Source: Uranotaenia lowii (Eukaryota; Arthropoda; Insecta; Diptera; Culicidae). Taken from it: DNA of 64,000 nucleotides. Positions 24,366 through 35,812 of the stretch are shown in pieces. Numbering within the stretch: position 1 is the first letter of the stretch; each line of letters opens with the position of its first letter. Both the position numbers and the translations under genes were made by a program. The notes beneath the pieces were generated by a model that was given only the letters and a program-made list of their open reading frames with translations, had not been told where the DNA came from and did no database searches. Where the stretch lies: contig NC_073692.1 of assembly GCF_029784155.1 (NCBI RefSeq), forward strand, positions 275,757,413 to 275,821,412, given 5' to 3'.

Positions 24366-25157
24366 GGGGCCGTCCATAAATGATGTCACGCGTTAGGGGG
24401 GGAGGGGGGGTTTCGATTTTTGTGACAATTTGTGACATGGGGGGGAGAGGGGGTCAGCTTGAGCGTGACATCACTTATCATTACTAAAAAAAAAGAAAAC
24501 AGCAAAACAATAACAATTTATTTTATCCTAAGTTCAATCAAACTTTGCTCGCACCATTCATTGAATGAATAATAATACTCACGTAATCACTTTTGGTAAA
24601 TTTTATGCGCATAAGAAAGTTTACAACAACACTTCCACTACAACACTCAGGAAAGTCCGTCCCACTAAAATTGTGGCAAAACGTGAACAGGATTGGTTGG
24701 CTATTCTAACCTGTGGAAAAGATTTGGATTGTGAATGGATTGAAGAAGAGGAACTAGATTTGGATGGTTTCAACATCGTCGCTGATGCTGCAGCTGTTGC
24801 CTTGACTTTCCCGAGCATTGATATGGAAAGTCTTCAACATAATCCTTGGACTCATGATTGAAATGTGTTTTAAGCAATGATTGAAATGTGTTTTAAGCAA
24901 TGATTGAAGGCTTGTTAAAAGTTGTTAACCTTTACTTTCAATTCTTTGAATAAAACTGATGAATTTAAAAAAGCAACATTTTAAATCAATTTTCTAAAGT
25001 GTTGAAAATTTTACTCCAGGGCAGGGGGGGGGGGGGTTAGGAAAACGTGACGTAATACAAAAAGGGGGGTTACGGAAGTTGTGACAATATGTGACAGAGG
25101 GGGGAGGGGGGGTTAAAATTTTCCATATTTTGCGTGACATCATTTATGGACGGCCCC
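24366..25157 (+). mobile_element. TTA-flanked TIR element carrying a 98-codon ORF
   Basis: The inverted ends read GGGGCCGTCCATAAATGATG (left) and its near-complement (right), continuing into TCACG. TTA lies directly outside both (24363-24365, 25158-25160), which fits a 3-bp target duplication of the PIF/Harbinger type, though that superfamily call is inference. Just inside each end are long G-rich tracts with repeated GTGACAATTTGTGACA-like motifs. A 23-bp tandem duplication (ATTGAAATGTGTTTTAAGCA) lies after the ORF, near 24857-24905. Confidence 0.82.
24565..24861 (+). CDS. Hypothetical 98-residue ORF inside a TIR element
   Basis: I do not recognise this protein. It begins MNNNTHVITFGKFYAHKK, has a basic first half (TLRKVRPTKIVAKREQDW) and a strikingly acidic block (WIEEEELDLDGF) followed by an alanine-rich, then hydrophobic C-terminus ending in NPWTHD. 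It sits centrally between the two G-rich subterminal regions of the 792-bp element, and an AATAAA (near 24949) follows the stop by about 90 bases, so a small transcription unit is conceivable. No catalytic motif of a transposase is visible. It could be a remnant of a larger transposase-associated protein, a captured host fragment, or a chance ORF. Confidence 0.4.
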   Translation: MNNNTHVITFGKFYAHKKVYNNTSTTTLRKVRPTKIVAKREQDWLAILTCGKDLDCEWIEEEELDLDGFNIVADAAAVALTFPSIDMESLQHNPWTHD

Positions 25158-25408
25158 TTATGGCTGTGAAAATGTTGATTACAGTTGTGTGAAACAGAAT
25201 AAGGATCAATTATCTCGTATCCTTATTTATAAAAAAAGATTTGCTTAAATATTGACGTTTGTTTAATTTTTTATTTATTATTTATGATTTAATTTACCTT
25301 AATCAATGCTGAATACTATGCCGATATATGTATACACTTTATTGAAAATTTATTCCATCCATTATTATACCATTTTAATAGATTGAATTTTTGTAAAACA
25401 GTGCCTTT

Positions 25409-25997
25409 TACCGTTAAACAGGGTAACTTTGATCACCGGGTTATCTTCGACCAACGATACATTTTTCCACATGATCATCAATAACTCAGTCCATAGCTTG
25501 AATTTTTGAAAACTGTTTTCTACGTTCGAAAGCTTATAAGTTCAGTATAAAATAGGCAAAATTTGGTTTGTATTTAAATTTTTTTTCCTGTTATTAAAAA
25601 AGTAATTTCAAAATCTTAAAACATCAATTTTTCAAGGCTCGCTAACAAACAGCTCTCCTGATGATACCAAAAAGCATTTAGAAACAAACAGGTTGTTGAA
25701 TGGAAAGAACAACTTTTTCCAAGAGTAAGACCGTTTTGGAAAAATGGATAGGAACCCTATCAAATGGTTAACTTTGAAGAAAAAATGAAAATAGTTATAG
25801 GGCCTAGGAGAATGTGCGAAGGTAAAATTTCATTTGTATTTGAAGTTAAAACTATTTAACAATTGTTATAATTTTTGCTCCTAAATGTATGCAACATCAT
25901 TGTTCTTTTTTCGATTATAAATGTTTTTAAAAGAAAACGTTTAAAAAAGAGGTAAAATTGAAAAACAAGGATTTTAAAATATTATGAAGGTATTGTT
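25409..25997. mobile_element. TIR element family M1, copy 3, right end missing
   Basis: The left end CCGTTAAACAGGGTAAC with TA before it, and the following ~580 bases, align with copy 1 in the same orientation (shared blocks include AATAACTCAGTC, AAATAGGCAAAATTTG and GCTAACAAACAGCTC). Similarity stops near GAAGGTATTG; the right TIR is absent. Confidence 0.75.
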
Positions 25998-26501
25998 CTT
26001 TGAGTTTAAGACTTACCAAAGTGTAACAATACTGTCCAAATATTTAAAAAATACGTTTTCAAATTAAATATTCTAACACCCGTTCAACCAAGAACCTATC
26101 CGTCATAAAAATAAAATATAACAATTTATTTCCGCGGTGAACAAACCTTTGACTGGGTTCAGATAAAATTTTGATATAACAGTTTCCAGCGTGGCGTTAC
26201 AAAGCTTGCAAATAATTTGTCATAAATTTGTCATGATGAAACTCTTTTTCCATAATTATTTTTAACAGTCTTTAAGAGTGAGCCATTGGATTGGATTGGG
26301 CCATTGGAAAAATTATAAAGAGTACTTTTGAATAAAACTTAATAAACTTGTGTTTAAAATAAAGGTTTTCATCAATCCTTTATTGAAAAATATATGCTAC
26401 ATACATGAATAATTAAAAATTTTCGACTTTTTCCAAAACAGCTTAATTTTTTCTAAAAGGCTTCCCAAGCAACCAAAAGTTAAAAAGGAATGTAAGACAT
26501 A

Positions 26502-26983
26502 AGGTTGCCAGAAATTCTTCAGCACATATGAGGGCCAGTCAAATCCGAAAAATTAAATATAAAAACCTGGCTTAATCCGGGCATTTGATTTCAAAATTGA
26601 TGACCGAAAATTCTGGCAATATCCGAGAAAATTTTGTCAAAACCCAAAAACAACTCAACAAAAAACAAGAAAAAAAAATTGAAAAACAAATTTTTTTATC
26701 AAAACTTATCGACAGATTTTAAATCCAATTTTAGGATTCCAAAAAACCTTTCATGATTATTTTTTCAAAACTTGCTAAAAAAGTTTCATTTTGGAGGCAT
26801 AAATAACAAAAATTACATCACAATTGGGTATTTAATTTGATTTTCCCAAAACAGTGAATAAATGCGGGCAAAAACCAGACATTTTCCATTGAAATCCTGG
26901 CAAACGAGCCGGGCCGGACTGTACCCAAATATTGTATTAAATATCCGGGAAAACCCGAATAAAAACGAGCAATCTGGCAACCT
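26502..26983. mobile_element. TA-flanked TIR element with AGGTTGCCAGA ends
   Basis: The left end reads AGGTTGCCAGA and the right end is its complement, TCTGGCAACCT, with TA on both outer sides. The interior is AT-rich with repeated CCGGGCA-type words. No ORF. Diverged relatives are at 22780-22886, 37850-38210 and 49080-49525. Confidence 0.78.
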
Positions 26984-26985
26984 TA

Positions 26986-28799
26986 TACATGTATAAATTT
27001 TCTTTCTTTCTAAGAGACGAAAACAACACCAATTGGGCGTTATCCGATTTTGCTCTCGTAGCCTTCAAATCGTTGCCAGTCACAATATTTTCCAGTTCTC
27101 TCATTAGTCAATATTACTCAATTCCTATCTGATTTTTGGCCATCTATATGCACAGTTGGTTGCAGAGATAAATGGGCGATGAATTTTTCACTTGAAGCTC
27201 GCGCGGCAGCAAAATCGTTTCAAAATTTACAAACATGGCGCATTTTCTGTCATATCCGATTTAAACTGACTTCAGACGACATTTTATACGATCATTGCAC
27301 TACGCAGATTTGATCGCAATTCACAAAACCATTGGAAACGACTCAAATTATCATTTCTGATACGATTTCATGTTTGCTGGGTTTAATCAATTACTCGGAT
27401 TTTTATTTGAAATAGCCCAGATGTACTAAACTCGGATACGTTCAGAAAAAAAATCCTGGCAATTTTGATTTTGAAAATATTGTAATTTTTTGAATTTATC
27501 GAATTCAATCCGTTCTCAAAATGCTCATTTCATGATTGTTTTTATCAATTCCTTTTTAAAACCAATTAGAATTTTTTCGATAACATTTATTCATTTCTAG
27601 AAATTATAGACCCCGCAAATGATAAAAAACTCAAAAGATCATAAAAAAAACCAAAATTGTTTATTTTTTAATAAGTCAAAGAATTGTAAACTTAGTAAAA
27701 ACTTATGTTATGTGTTTTGCAATATTTTTATATTTAAAACTATAAACTAAAGTGGAGAAGATCTACAACAGAGGATTTAGACTATAAAAAAGTATACCAC
27801 AAACAAAAGACAGGATAGTCTAATTTCATGGCTTTAAAAAACTGCAATATTAATAATGTTAAATAATACATCGAGAAAATATTGAATTCCTTGCAAGTTT
27901 TTAAGTTAAAGATCAGGAACTGCACAAGATTTGCGAAACTTCAAAGTTGAATATAAGATAAAATTCTTCTTTTTTTTTTTGATATTCAGAAAACTATGAT
28001 CAAAATATTGAAAATGCATAAGATTTGCGAAAAACATGATTCAAATTTGTTATGAAATCCAAAACCAAATTTGAATCAGGATTTGAAAGCAGCTTTTCAT
28101 ATCTAATTTCTTATGATTATTTGAACTGAAAATCATTAATCTTAAACTGGCTACAGAATCAGAAATACGATATTAGAAATACTATTTTGGTTACAGGAAA
28201 ATGGAATCAGAACCTGCGAAATGGGTATATTTTAAAATTTAATATTCAAACCTGAATTATTATGAACAAATGAGAAAGTTTTTAAAAATTGTAGCGGTAT
28301 TTTTAACTTGGGATGGGTTTGAGGTTTTGGCATTAGTTTTAGTGTAGATTGTTACTCTTGAATAACTTTACTCTATTAATAATTTGTTATGAATTTAAAT
28401 TTCTCCCCCCCCCCCCCCCCCTCTTATGATAAGGCTATTATGATAAGGAATTTTCGCATTTGGGATGTAGATTCAATGCAAATATATGTGGAAAAGATTA
28501 ATCTGTATTTTTTATTCCGTAACTGATCCAATTTTTAGTTTTCTGAAATTCATTAATCTGCCAACTCTTTTCAAAGATTAAAAGTTAGCCATCGTACATC
28601 TTTCCAGTATTCTAATAATACTCAGCAAAATGGTATTCAACTTTTCCTATTCTTTAGCACTGTCTGTACAAACATATTACATTCCCAATAACAATTTGTC
28701 TTCCCAAAAATACTCAATTTTTTTCACAAAACATCGGTTGGGCTCTTGGCGCTTGGCTGTTTTCACCCTTCTTTGTCTTCTAATGGGATCAAAACCGCA
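26986..28799. other. AT-rich DNA with a poly(C) tract
   Basis: No gene recognised. A run of C lies near 28405-28421. A stretch around 27400-27480 with TCCTGGCAATTTTGATTTT may be another scrap of the AGGTTGCCAG family. Confidence 0.4.
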
Positions 28800-29028
28800 G
28801 CCGCAGCCCGTGGTTTAGAGGATAGCCTTCAAGTCTTCTAAGCCAGCGGGTATGAGATCGAATTCCGGTCACGGCATACATTGTACACTTTCTGTGGGTT
28901 GGTGATTTTAGCATTTGTAAGATGCTAGCCATTATATCCTCGAACGATATACGCTTAGAGTGAAGAAAAAGTAATCTCTTCGAGGAACATCATGTTTCAT
29001 TGAGATCCTTTATGTGCTTGTGTTCGTT
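28800..29028 (+). repeat. tRNA-derived SINE, copy 2
   Basis: The tRNA-like head is clearer here than in copy 1: A box TGGTTTAGAGG at 28811-28821 and B box GATCGAATTCC at 28856-28866, the spacing of a Pol III internal promoter. The tail ends in GTGCTTGTGTTCGTT followed by an A-rich stretch. Confidence 0.8.
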
Positions 29029-29990
29029 AAAAAAGAAATGTTTTTTTCTTTTATTTTTTTTAATTCCATTCGACGCAAGCTTTATGATTTTGCATTTATC
29101 ATTTTGCATCATACTTATGAATGTTAATGAAGAAATCAAGCAGTTTGATAAAGTATGATAGCTCAAATATCCAATTCCTTAACGCTAGAGGAGCATCTCT
29201 TAAAACTCCCTTTTTATACCTTTGAAAACTTTCAGAACTCTAGAAAACTCTTTAAAATGCAGTTAGCTATTCAAATAATTCATAGAGACATTATTATTCA
29301 CTTTTGCGCTGCAAATTTTTAGAAATAATCTTATTTTTGTTGGAAAACACAAGTGGTACTATTCTTTTTTGGCACCCTTTTTTCAAATTTTTGGTCTTCA
29401 ACGTCAATTGCAACGTCAAAAAAAAAGTTAACTTATATTTGATTTATACATTAAACAATTCAAAACAAATTGTAGAAGAGAAATTTGGTAATTTCAAATC
29501 ATTCATATTTTAACAAGCAAAACACATAGTGGTAATATTCTTATTTCGCTTACTGCATTTATACTGCTCGATGAACTTTTGCCTCTTACTATGATCATAA
29601 TGTATTTCTTGTTACACCTTTAGCCTTTAAATTTATGATCTCGAAGCATTTTGTTTTAATCGTACAATTAAGATTAAAGATTGAAACCAAAATTGTGTTT
29701 TTTCAGTCAATGTATCGAATGAAGACACTTCAACTTATACCAAGTCGTCTGTTCTCGTTTCAATCGACATAATACTAAAACTGTTTCATAGAAATTACGT
29801 GCCTTTTATCACCACGAACTTGATCTTTCTTAATTGGTACTTACTCTCTTAAAATTTTCCCTAATTGATCAGCCTAACGATGAGCAAAAGCTAAAACTCT
29901 AGATTCTAAATTCTAATTAATCATTTTTAGCACACTCTTAAGACTAAAGTGCAAAAAAAAAATGAGCATACAACTAATTTTCTAATGAGA
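29029..29990. other. AT-rich DNA, nothing recognised
   Basis: Short ORFs only; no repeat or domain seen. Confidence 0.4.
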
Positions 29991-31320
29991 AAAAAAACTA
30001 GCAACGCCCTGATGAACGATAATAAAACATGGAATAAACATGAATGTGCAAATAATTGTTGAAATTATGAATCTCACGCATCAAAGATGCTTTCTTGACG
30101 TCTTCAGCGAGCGAGAGAATCATTAGCAGAGAAGGCCACAACAATCTCGTAAAAGTTATTTCTTTTCTGGCTCGTCCAGTCACAGACTCAGCGGAAACGA
30201 AATAAAATAAAGGTACCTTGAACCGTGTCCGAGGAAGGTCTCCAGAATAATGGGTTAGCTAACGCCACATGGCCCGGGTCGAAGCGAAAGCCAGAGGGCC
30301 TATCAGCAAATATTTTCATCACCGACGCTCAATATCAGTCTCAGTTTGTTTGGGCTCTCAGTTGAATGGCATAGTACATAAAACGCCGCATGTAATTAGC
30401 GATTTCAGGAGGATGCAATTACGCGCATTCTGAGCACTATTGATGGGATTGGATGGAGTGGAAGCTCATAAAAGGCCAAGTAAGTGCAAGTGCCTGGTCC
30501 AGACCGAAGAATTCAAAGGGGGCCATTTCGACCCCAAAGCAGAACAAAACTATGCACCTGATGGATGGTAATAAAATTTCCTTGCCAAGACACAAATCTT
30601 GACTGCAAACGGGATGGTGCTGAAAAGCACACGACCTAAGCGGAGAAAAGACAACACTCCTTTGCAGAAATGCGCTTTTTTTAAATCATTATAATGCATT
30701 TGTAAATAAATAAGCTTAGCAAATTAAAATTCCATATACTTAAACGTGCTCTCGAGCTGAAAACGTCCGTCGCCACTGGGTTCCGTATAGAAAACGAAAT
30801 AAGCGGGAAAAAGGAGCTTTAATAGGTGTATGGGGGTCAAAAAGCATCCCATCGATTGATCGGGTACACAGGGAGGCTTGGACTCAATACGAATAGGTAT
30901 CCACTTATATGCTTTCGTTACCTTCGGTCAAGATTGTCACAGGTAAGCGGTTTCGCTCTGGACCCAAGACTTGGTACGTATGTACGTTCATTTCTATACG
31001 TGTAAGTCAGACGGAAGACGATCCGCGCGCGAAGGTGATACCAAAACATCTTAATCATATTACCTACGTTAGTCTGTTTTATTACTGCGATTTTTCTTCG
31101 CTTTATTGTGTCCTATACCTACTCCTTTTCTGCGTCTGCTTGACAACGGCGGCGACGACGGCGGAGGCTTTGGAAGAGGACTTTTTTCTCTCGACTTTTG
31201 CATGTTTCAAGAAGCTGCAGTGCAAATTTCTGTACTGTTTCTGTATACGACGGGCGTTAAAGCTTAAACCAGTAGCACACCGAGGGAAAATGTTCAAGTG
31301 AACGCTTAGTGAACGGTGAT
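29991..31320. other. GC-richer, apparently single-copy block
   Basis: Composition is distinctly less AT-rich than its surroundings and I see no match to any repeat in the window. It includes an ATG-started open stretch from 30909 with a strong donor-like CAG/GTAAGC at 30940-30948, which could be the end of a small first exon, but no partner exon or recognisable protein was found. The 130-codon ORF at 30909-31301 has no recognisable domain. Confidence 0.4.
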
Positions 31321-31539
31321 CTACACGAGTAAGTTTGACGCTTTTTCGATTTAAACAGTCTAGGCGTTGCAGTCGCACCACCAGTATCGAAGAGGAACAA
31401 GCCTACTGGGTCCGGAAATTGCAGTGCTACATTGTAATAAACATATAAATTGATCGAAATAACAAATTTTAATTTCAAATTCATTCCATTTGTCTTGAAA
31501 ACAAATTCCTTTTTTTTTAAATTCATCGATAAAGCTCAA

Positions 31540-33158
31540 CTTATTTTCCCTTGAGTTCAACCACTCGCCGCAGACGGTCGACGAACGTATCGTATGAGGC
31601 CTGCAGGTGTTCTTGTGGTATTTTATCCCAGGCTGCCACGAGATATTGCTTCAGGACCTCCACACCTTCATGTTTCTTAGAGCAGACTTCGGCCTCCTAC
31701 ATACTCCAAACAGCGAAGTCCATAGGGTTCAGATCTGGCGAACTCGCCGGCCACTCGGAGCTCGAAATGAACCCTGGAAAATGTTGCGCAATCCAAAGTT
31801 GGGTTTTCTACGCTTTTTGAGCTGACGCCAAGTCCTGTTGGAAAACCCAATCCCTGGAACCAAAATGTCGACGTGCCCACGGTTCGACGGCATTCTGGAG
31901 AACTAGTTCCCGATATGTATTTTGGTTGATCTTCACTCCTTCAGGGACAAAAACCAGCGGAGTCCGGCCATCACGGGTGGTTCCGGTTCGAACCATCACC
32001 GATGCTGGTTTCTATCGCCGGGTGGCTGTCAGAAAGTCGGCATGGTTTCGTGTCGCTGTCTGGAAACCAAACTCTGTCGTTCTGCTTATTCACGAACTGC
32101 TTTACGGTGAAGAGTTTATCGTCGGTAAACACTATATTCTTCAACCTTCCTACTGCGGCCCTCTTCAGCAGCGCCTTCGCTCTTTCTGCTTCACCGTAAG
32201 GTCTTGAACTTTTTGGATCTTGCAGGGTGGAGAGGGTGGACTGTATCACGGTGGGTGGCATGAAAAACAACCACTGGTTGCCCGCTCCCCTTGTGGGATT
32301 GGGCCTCGACTTGACAACCCCTGTGGTTGCCAAACCAGTGGAGGCAGGTCGGTGGACAGGCTGCCTGGAATGCCAAACAAATCGGTGGTTGCCACAGTAA
32401 CTAAACTCTTTCGGATAGGCTCTGATAAGAGCCGATTGGGGTGTGGCAACAGAGAACCGGAAGCAAGGAACTGGAGCAGCGAGCACGAAGAAAAACACTG
32501 TCACTTAGCACTTCATATTTCTCTATTTACGGCACTTTTACATTTGTTTATTCACACTAGAAATTTCTCGTATGCTTGAGCACGACGCCGATGATGCGAG
32601 CAGCTATTTCCTGGTGGCTGCTTTTTGCTCTCTGGCTGGTTCTCTCTCGCTGCTCTGGTTGCTGCTCTCTCGGGATTGTTTCGTGTTGGCGGTTGAGAAT
32701 ATACTAAACTTGCGCGACCGACGGGACCGCGCTTTTTATAATCTCGGCTCCTCGCGCGCTGCTCGCTGATTGGCTGATGTTGTTTCTCCCCGCTCTCTTT
32801 CTTCGCGTCGCGTCCTTACTTCAGACCGCTCTGCGGACTGAACACAGGGCTTGGTCTGAAGTTTATCTTTCAGGATCCGACGAAGACTTCGATCCGATAT
32901 ATTGAGATCCTCTGTCATTTTAGTGGCACTACCACGAGGATTTCTCTTAAGGCGCTTCTTGACGATCTTCGCCATGGCAGGTGTAACACTAGGTCGGCGT
33001 CCCCCACCATACCGTTTTTTGGCACTTCCGGTCTCCAGGTATTTTTTAACTGTACGGTATACAAAACATTTGCACACACTCATCTCGGACAGCTCACGAA
33101 CTATGTCCTTCTGCCGTTTGCCAGCAACCACAGCGCTACGTTTCTGTTCGAGATCCAT
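31540..33158 (-). pseudogene. DD37D mariner transposase A, interrupted
   Basis: Begins on the minus strand at MDLEQKR near 33158. The N-terminal helix-turn-helix region reads KRQKDIVRELSEMSVCK and SVTPAMAKIVKKRLK, then DLNISDRSLRRILKDKL to about 32850. A solo LTR then intervenes (32228-32844). The catalytic part resumes with VFTDDKLFTVKQF (first aspartate, near 32120), and after further frameshifts WVFQQDLASAQKAKK (second aspartate, near 31830). The C-terminus runs to about 31545. It is closely related to transposon B at 53384-54878, which allows the two to be compared base by base. Frameshifts and the LTR make it inactive. Confidence 0.85.
32228..32844 (-). mobile_element. Solo LTR, 617 bp, inside mariner A
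   Basis: Terminal TG...CA, flanked by a 5-bp duplication CAGGG at 32223-32227 and 32845-32849. Read on the minus strand it has a TATAAAA box at 32734-32740 and an AATAAA signal at 32547-32552 in the right order for U3-R-U5. It is more GC-rich than its surroundings. The exact join of the transposase across it is confirmed by comparison with mariner B. No internal element sequence is present, as expected after LTR-LTR recombination. Whether it belongs to Gypsy, BEL or another group is not visible. ORFs running through it, such as the one at 32220-32579, are incidental. Confidence 0.85.
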
Positions 33159-33500
33159 TTTTCCGGATAACACCTAATTAAAAAGTAACACTTACTTCAA
33201 ATGATATCTAAGACTTAATGTAAACAAAGCGACGAGGGATCGATCAATACTGTGGCAGTTCAATTGCCGGACCCTGTACAATATCCTGCAAGAAACCACA
33301 CGGCGCACCAACAGCGGAAAGTTAGAGATTAGATTGCAATGGAAGCATGACTACATCGATTCCCCTGACAGCCGACCGAGAAACGACTGGCCCGGAAGAG
33401 CTCTACGATGTTGAAGAATTTGATCTGAGTTGTACATGGCATATGTTGATTGGAGTTATCGTGAACGAATTCGAGTTATATGGAACGCCACGGCAAAGGT

Positions 33501-33501
<1 letters not shown>

Positions 33502-33560
<59 letters not shown>
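33502..33560 (+). repeat. Poly(A) tract of ~59 bases between AAAGGTC repeats
   Basis: An uninterrupted A run inside BEL/Pao reverse transcriptase sequence. AAAGGTC lies just before it, and AAAGGTC can be read again using the last three A of the run, suggesting a target duplication. Confidence 0.9.
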
Positions 33561-33562
<2 letters not shown>

Positions 33563-34280
33563 TCAATGGAGTATCGCTGAACTCCATGTTGCTCAAGGGT
33601 CCGGACCTTCTAACGTCGTTGTTGTCAGTGCTGTTCGCTTTTTGTAAGCGTGAAATCGTGGTGTCAGCAACCACCAAAGAAATGATTTTTGCAAATGTAA
33701 GTTCGAGGACGTGATCGCAGTGCCTATCTGTTCCCATACCGAAATTCTCCAGAGTTCCTGTTTTGTATTATGGTGTTCGATGTGGCAATTTTCGGCGCCT
33801 CGTGCTCTCCAGCGAACTCAGAGTACGTTGAGAATTTAAACACAACCGATCAAGAAGCAAAATTTCCACGTTAGGCAGAGACAGTGAGGATTATGGGTTT
33901 GCGAAATCATCGAAAGCCATGCAACCGGAAAAGGAGTTTGGATTCGAGCAGGTATGGGAAGCAGAGTGGAAATAACGAGAAGATAGTATGGTTTTCTCCT
34001 TGCAGTTCTGCGCAAAGATAAGACTTTTATGAGAAGATACTACAGTCCCGACGAAACGAAAAATGTTTCGGCTGGTAGATGCACATTTCAACGATCCTTT
34101 AGACTTGGTAATGTAATTCGTCATTCACGGGAAAAACTTCTTGTTCCAAGAAGTTTGGCAAACTAACACGGATTGAGACCGCCGCATTACAGTGGAGATC
34201 GCGACCCTGGATGGCGCATTCCTCGTTGCTATTTCCCAGAATACGAGCCGAAAAGCTACGCGAGCGCTCAGACATACGCA

Positions 34281-34974
34281 CACTCAGGCAAATTCTTATT
34301 ATTATTTTCATAAGATGCGTCTTATGAACCACTTTTTAGAGTGTAAAATTGTTTTTTTTTATAAGAGTCTTATGAAATTCTTCCAGTTTCCATAAGAATA
34401 TCTTATGCAAAATAGAAGTACCGGCATTGTGGAAACAAAATGAACACATTCATTCATACCATCAGTTTTCATCGTCTAACGAAGCACTCCTGGTGCAGCT
34501 TTTAGTTTTTTAAAGTGAAATTAAATTGTATTTTTAAATGGTAAGTTTTTCTTGTTGTCGTTAAATTTATTTGCAAACTAAAATATATTTTCTGGCTTAC
34601 TTTTCAGCATGCTGACCGGCAACAAAGGCAAGGTCAAAGATCCGGATGTGACAAATTGTAACTTAATTGTGTGTGACTTAATTGGTACCGGTTGTTGATG
34701 TGCTGCTGATGGTGACCATGCATGAAATTATTCCACACAAATTTGCGAAAGAATAAAATGAAAATATCAAATATTTTGAATTTTTATTATTATACGTGAA
34801 ATTTCCTGTTTCCATAAGACCATCTTATGAAAAGCGTAAACTTCTCATTGAAGAAGGTGTTCATCTCAGAATTCATTCGCTTCATAAGACAATCTTATGA
34901 ATTTCATTGATTTTTCTTATAGCGCCAGTTTATAAGAGAATCTTATGGCATGCTTAAGAGTATTTTTCTGAGTG
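34281..34974. mobile_element. TIR element with six CATAAGA...TCTTATG palindromes
   Basis: The ends read CACTCAGGCAAATTCTTA (left) and, reverse-complemented at the right, CACTCAGAAAAATACTCTTA. Six short palindromes of the form ATAAGA-(2 to 5)-TCTTAT lie at 34309-34326, 34361-34374, 34391-34407, 34813-34829, 34883-34899 and 34930-34946: three near each end. The target duplication is unclear. The element interrupts the BEL/Pao remnant. An intron-like segment lies in the middle. Confidence 0.72.
34538..34752 (+). other. Possible remnant two-exon transcription unit inside the TIR element
   Basis: An ATG (34538-34540) is followed at once by a consensus donor GTAAGT. A 67-bp intron-like stretch ends in CTTACTTTTCAG at 34607, and the next bases are CATGCTGACC. 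A downstream ATG at 34609 opens a 29-codon frame (MLTGNKGKVKDPDVTNC...), and an AATAAA lies near 34752. The intron size suits insects. This may be the leftover 5' end of a transposase gene or a captured fragment; the encoded peptides are too short to identify. Confidence 0.35.
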
Positions 34975-35289
34975 CAGCAGTCACCTATTTTCGCATCTTA
35001 GATCGAGATCAGATCAGAGTGACTCTTGTGTCGTAAAAACGAAGGTTGCACCTTTGCAGGAGTTTCAATTCCACGATTGGAGTTGATGGCGGTTGTTCTA
35101 GGAGCTCGTTTTCAGAAAACGGTCAAGAAAAACCACAGACTGAAAGTGGAGAAAACCTGTTTTTGGAGTGGCTCTTCAACGCTTTCATTGTGGATCAAGT
35201 CGGACACGCGTCGTTATTATCAATTCGTCGCTTTCAAGGTTGACAAAATCTTGATTAAGACGACAGCCAGGAAGTCTGGATCGGGGGGA

Positions 35290-35812
35290 AATCGAAAACC
35301 GGAAGCCGCTGAGACGACAAAGACAGTTGCCGGTAGTTTCAAGCGAAACCCTAACCTCTCTCTCCGAGATGCCGCAAATAAGCTAGGTGTATGTATCGTC
35401 TACAATCGTGCATCGAGCCAAAAAACGAGCCGGACTATCGACTGACAAGAAGGTAGTGACTCCAAATCGCGATGATCAACAAAATACAACGGCCAAAGCG
35501 CGATCCCGAAGGCTGTACACGACGATGCTGACGAAGTTTGACTGTGTGGTAATGGACGACGAAACCTACGTCAAAGCCTGTAGGTGGCCAAGGTGGCTGT
35601 ACAAAATCTGAAGGCGTAAGGCCCGGCCATTCGGATTTGGAGAAGCGGAAGCCTAACTGAATATTTTTCCCGAATTTTATACTAGTTAAACTTGAAAAAG
35701 AAATTTAATTTGATTTTTTAAATAAACGATTTCACCGATTTACACGCGTTTCTCTCAACCAAATTTTGACCGTATCACTCTTTAGAACCCTAATTCCTCT
35801 ACAAAAATAGAA
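35290..35812 (+). pseudogene. DD37E-like mariner transposase fragment
   Basis: The frames read KTVAGSFKRNPNLSLRDAANKLG (DNA-binding region), then NRDDQQNTTAKARSRRLYTT and FDCVVMDDETYVKA, the block holding the first catalytic aspartate, as in the element at 8171-10984. After KACRWPRWLYKI the reading degrades, and the later catalytic block is not recognised. One frameshift separates the first two blocks. No inverted ends could be paired. It lies between two BEL/Pao pieces, so it is another insertion into that remnant. Confidence 0.65.

Larger units (their letters stand above)
31406..33276 (-). mobile_element. mariner-type DD37D transposon A, split by a solo LTR
   Basis: The ends read CTGGGTCCGGAAATTG (left) and, reverse-complemented at the right, CAGGGTCCGGCAATTG, with TA outside both (31404-31405, 33277-33278). 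The length without the 622-bp LTR insertion is about 1.25 kb, normal for mariner. It lies in the BEL/Pao remnant; deleting it joins codons of that pol in frame (EEEQAY to NILQETTRR). Confidence 0.88.

Noticed and set aside
30909..31301. 130-codon ORF as a gene
   Set aside because: No recognisable domain, unusual residue composition, and the opposite strand is also open; kept only as a possible short exon candidate at its start.
31971..32504. 177-codon minus-strand ORF as a gene
   Set aside because: It runs from the solo LTR into the mariner transposase; a chance fusion of two mobile sequences.
33347..33737. ORFs with poly-Lys or poly-Phe
   Set aside because: They arise from the 59-base A run on either strand; the flanks are BEL/Pao pol in another context.
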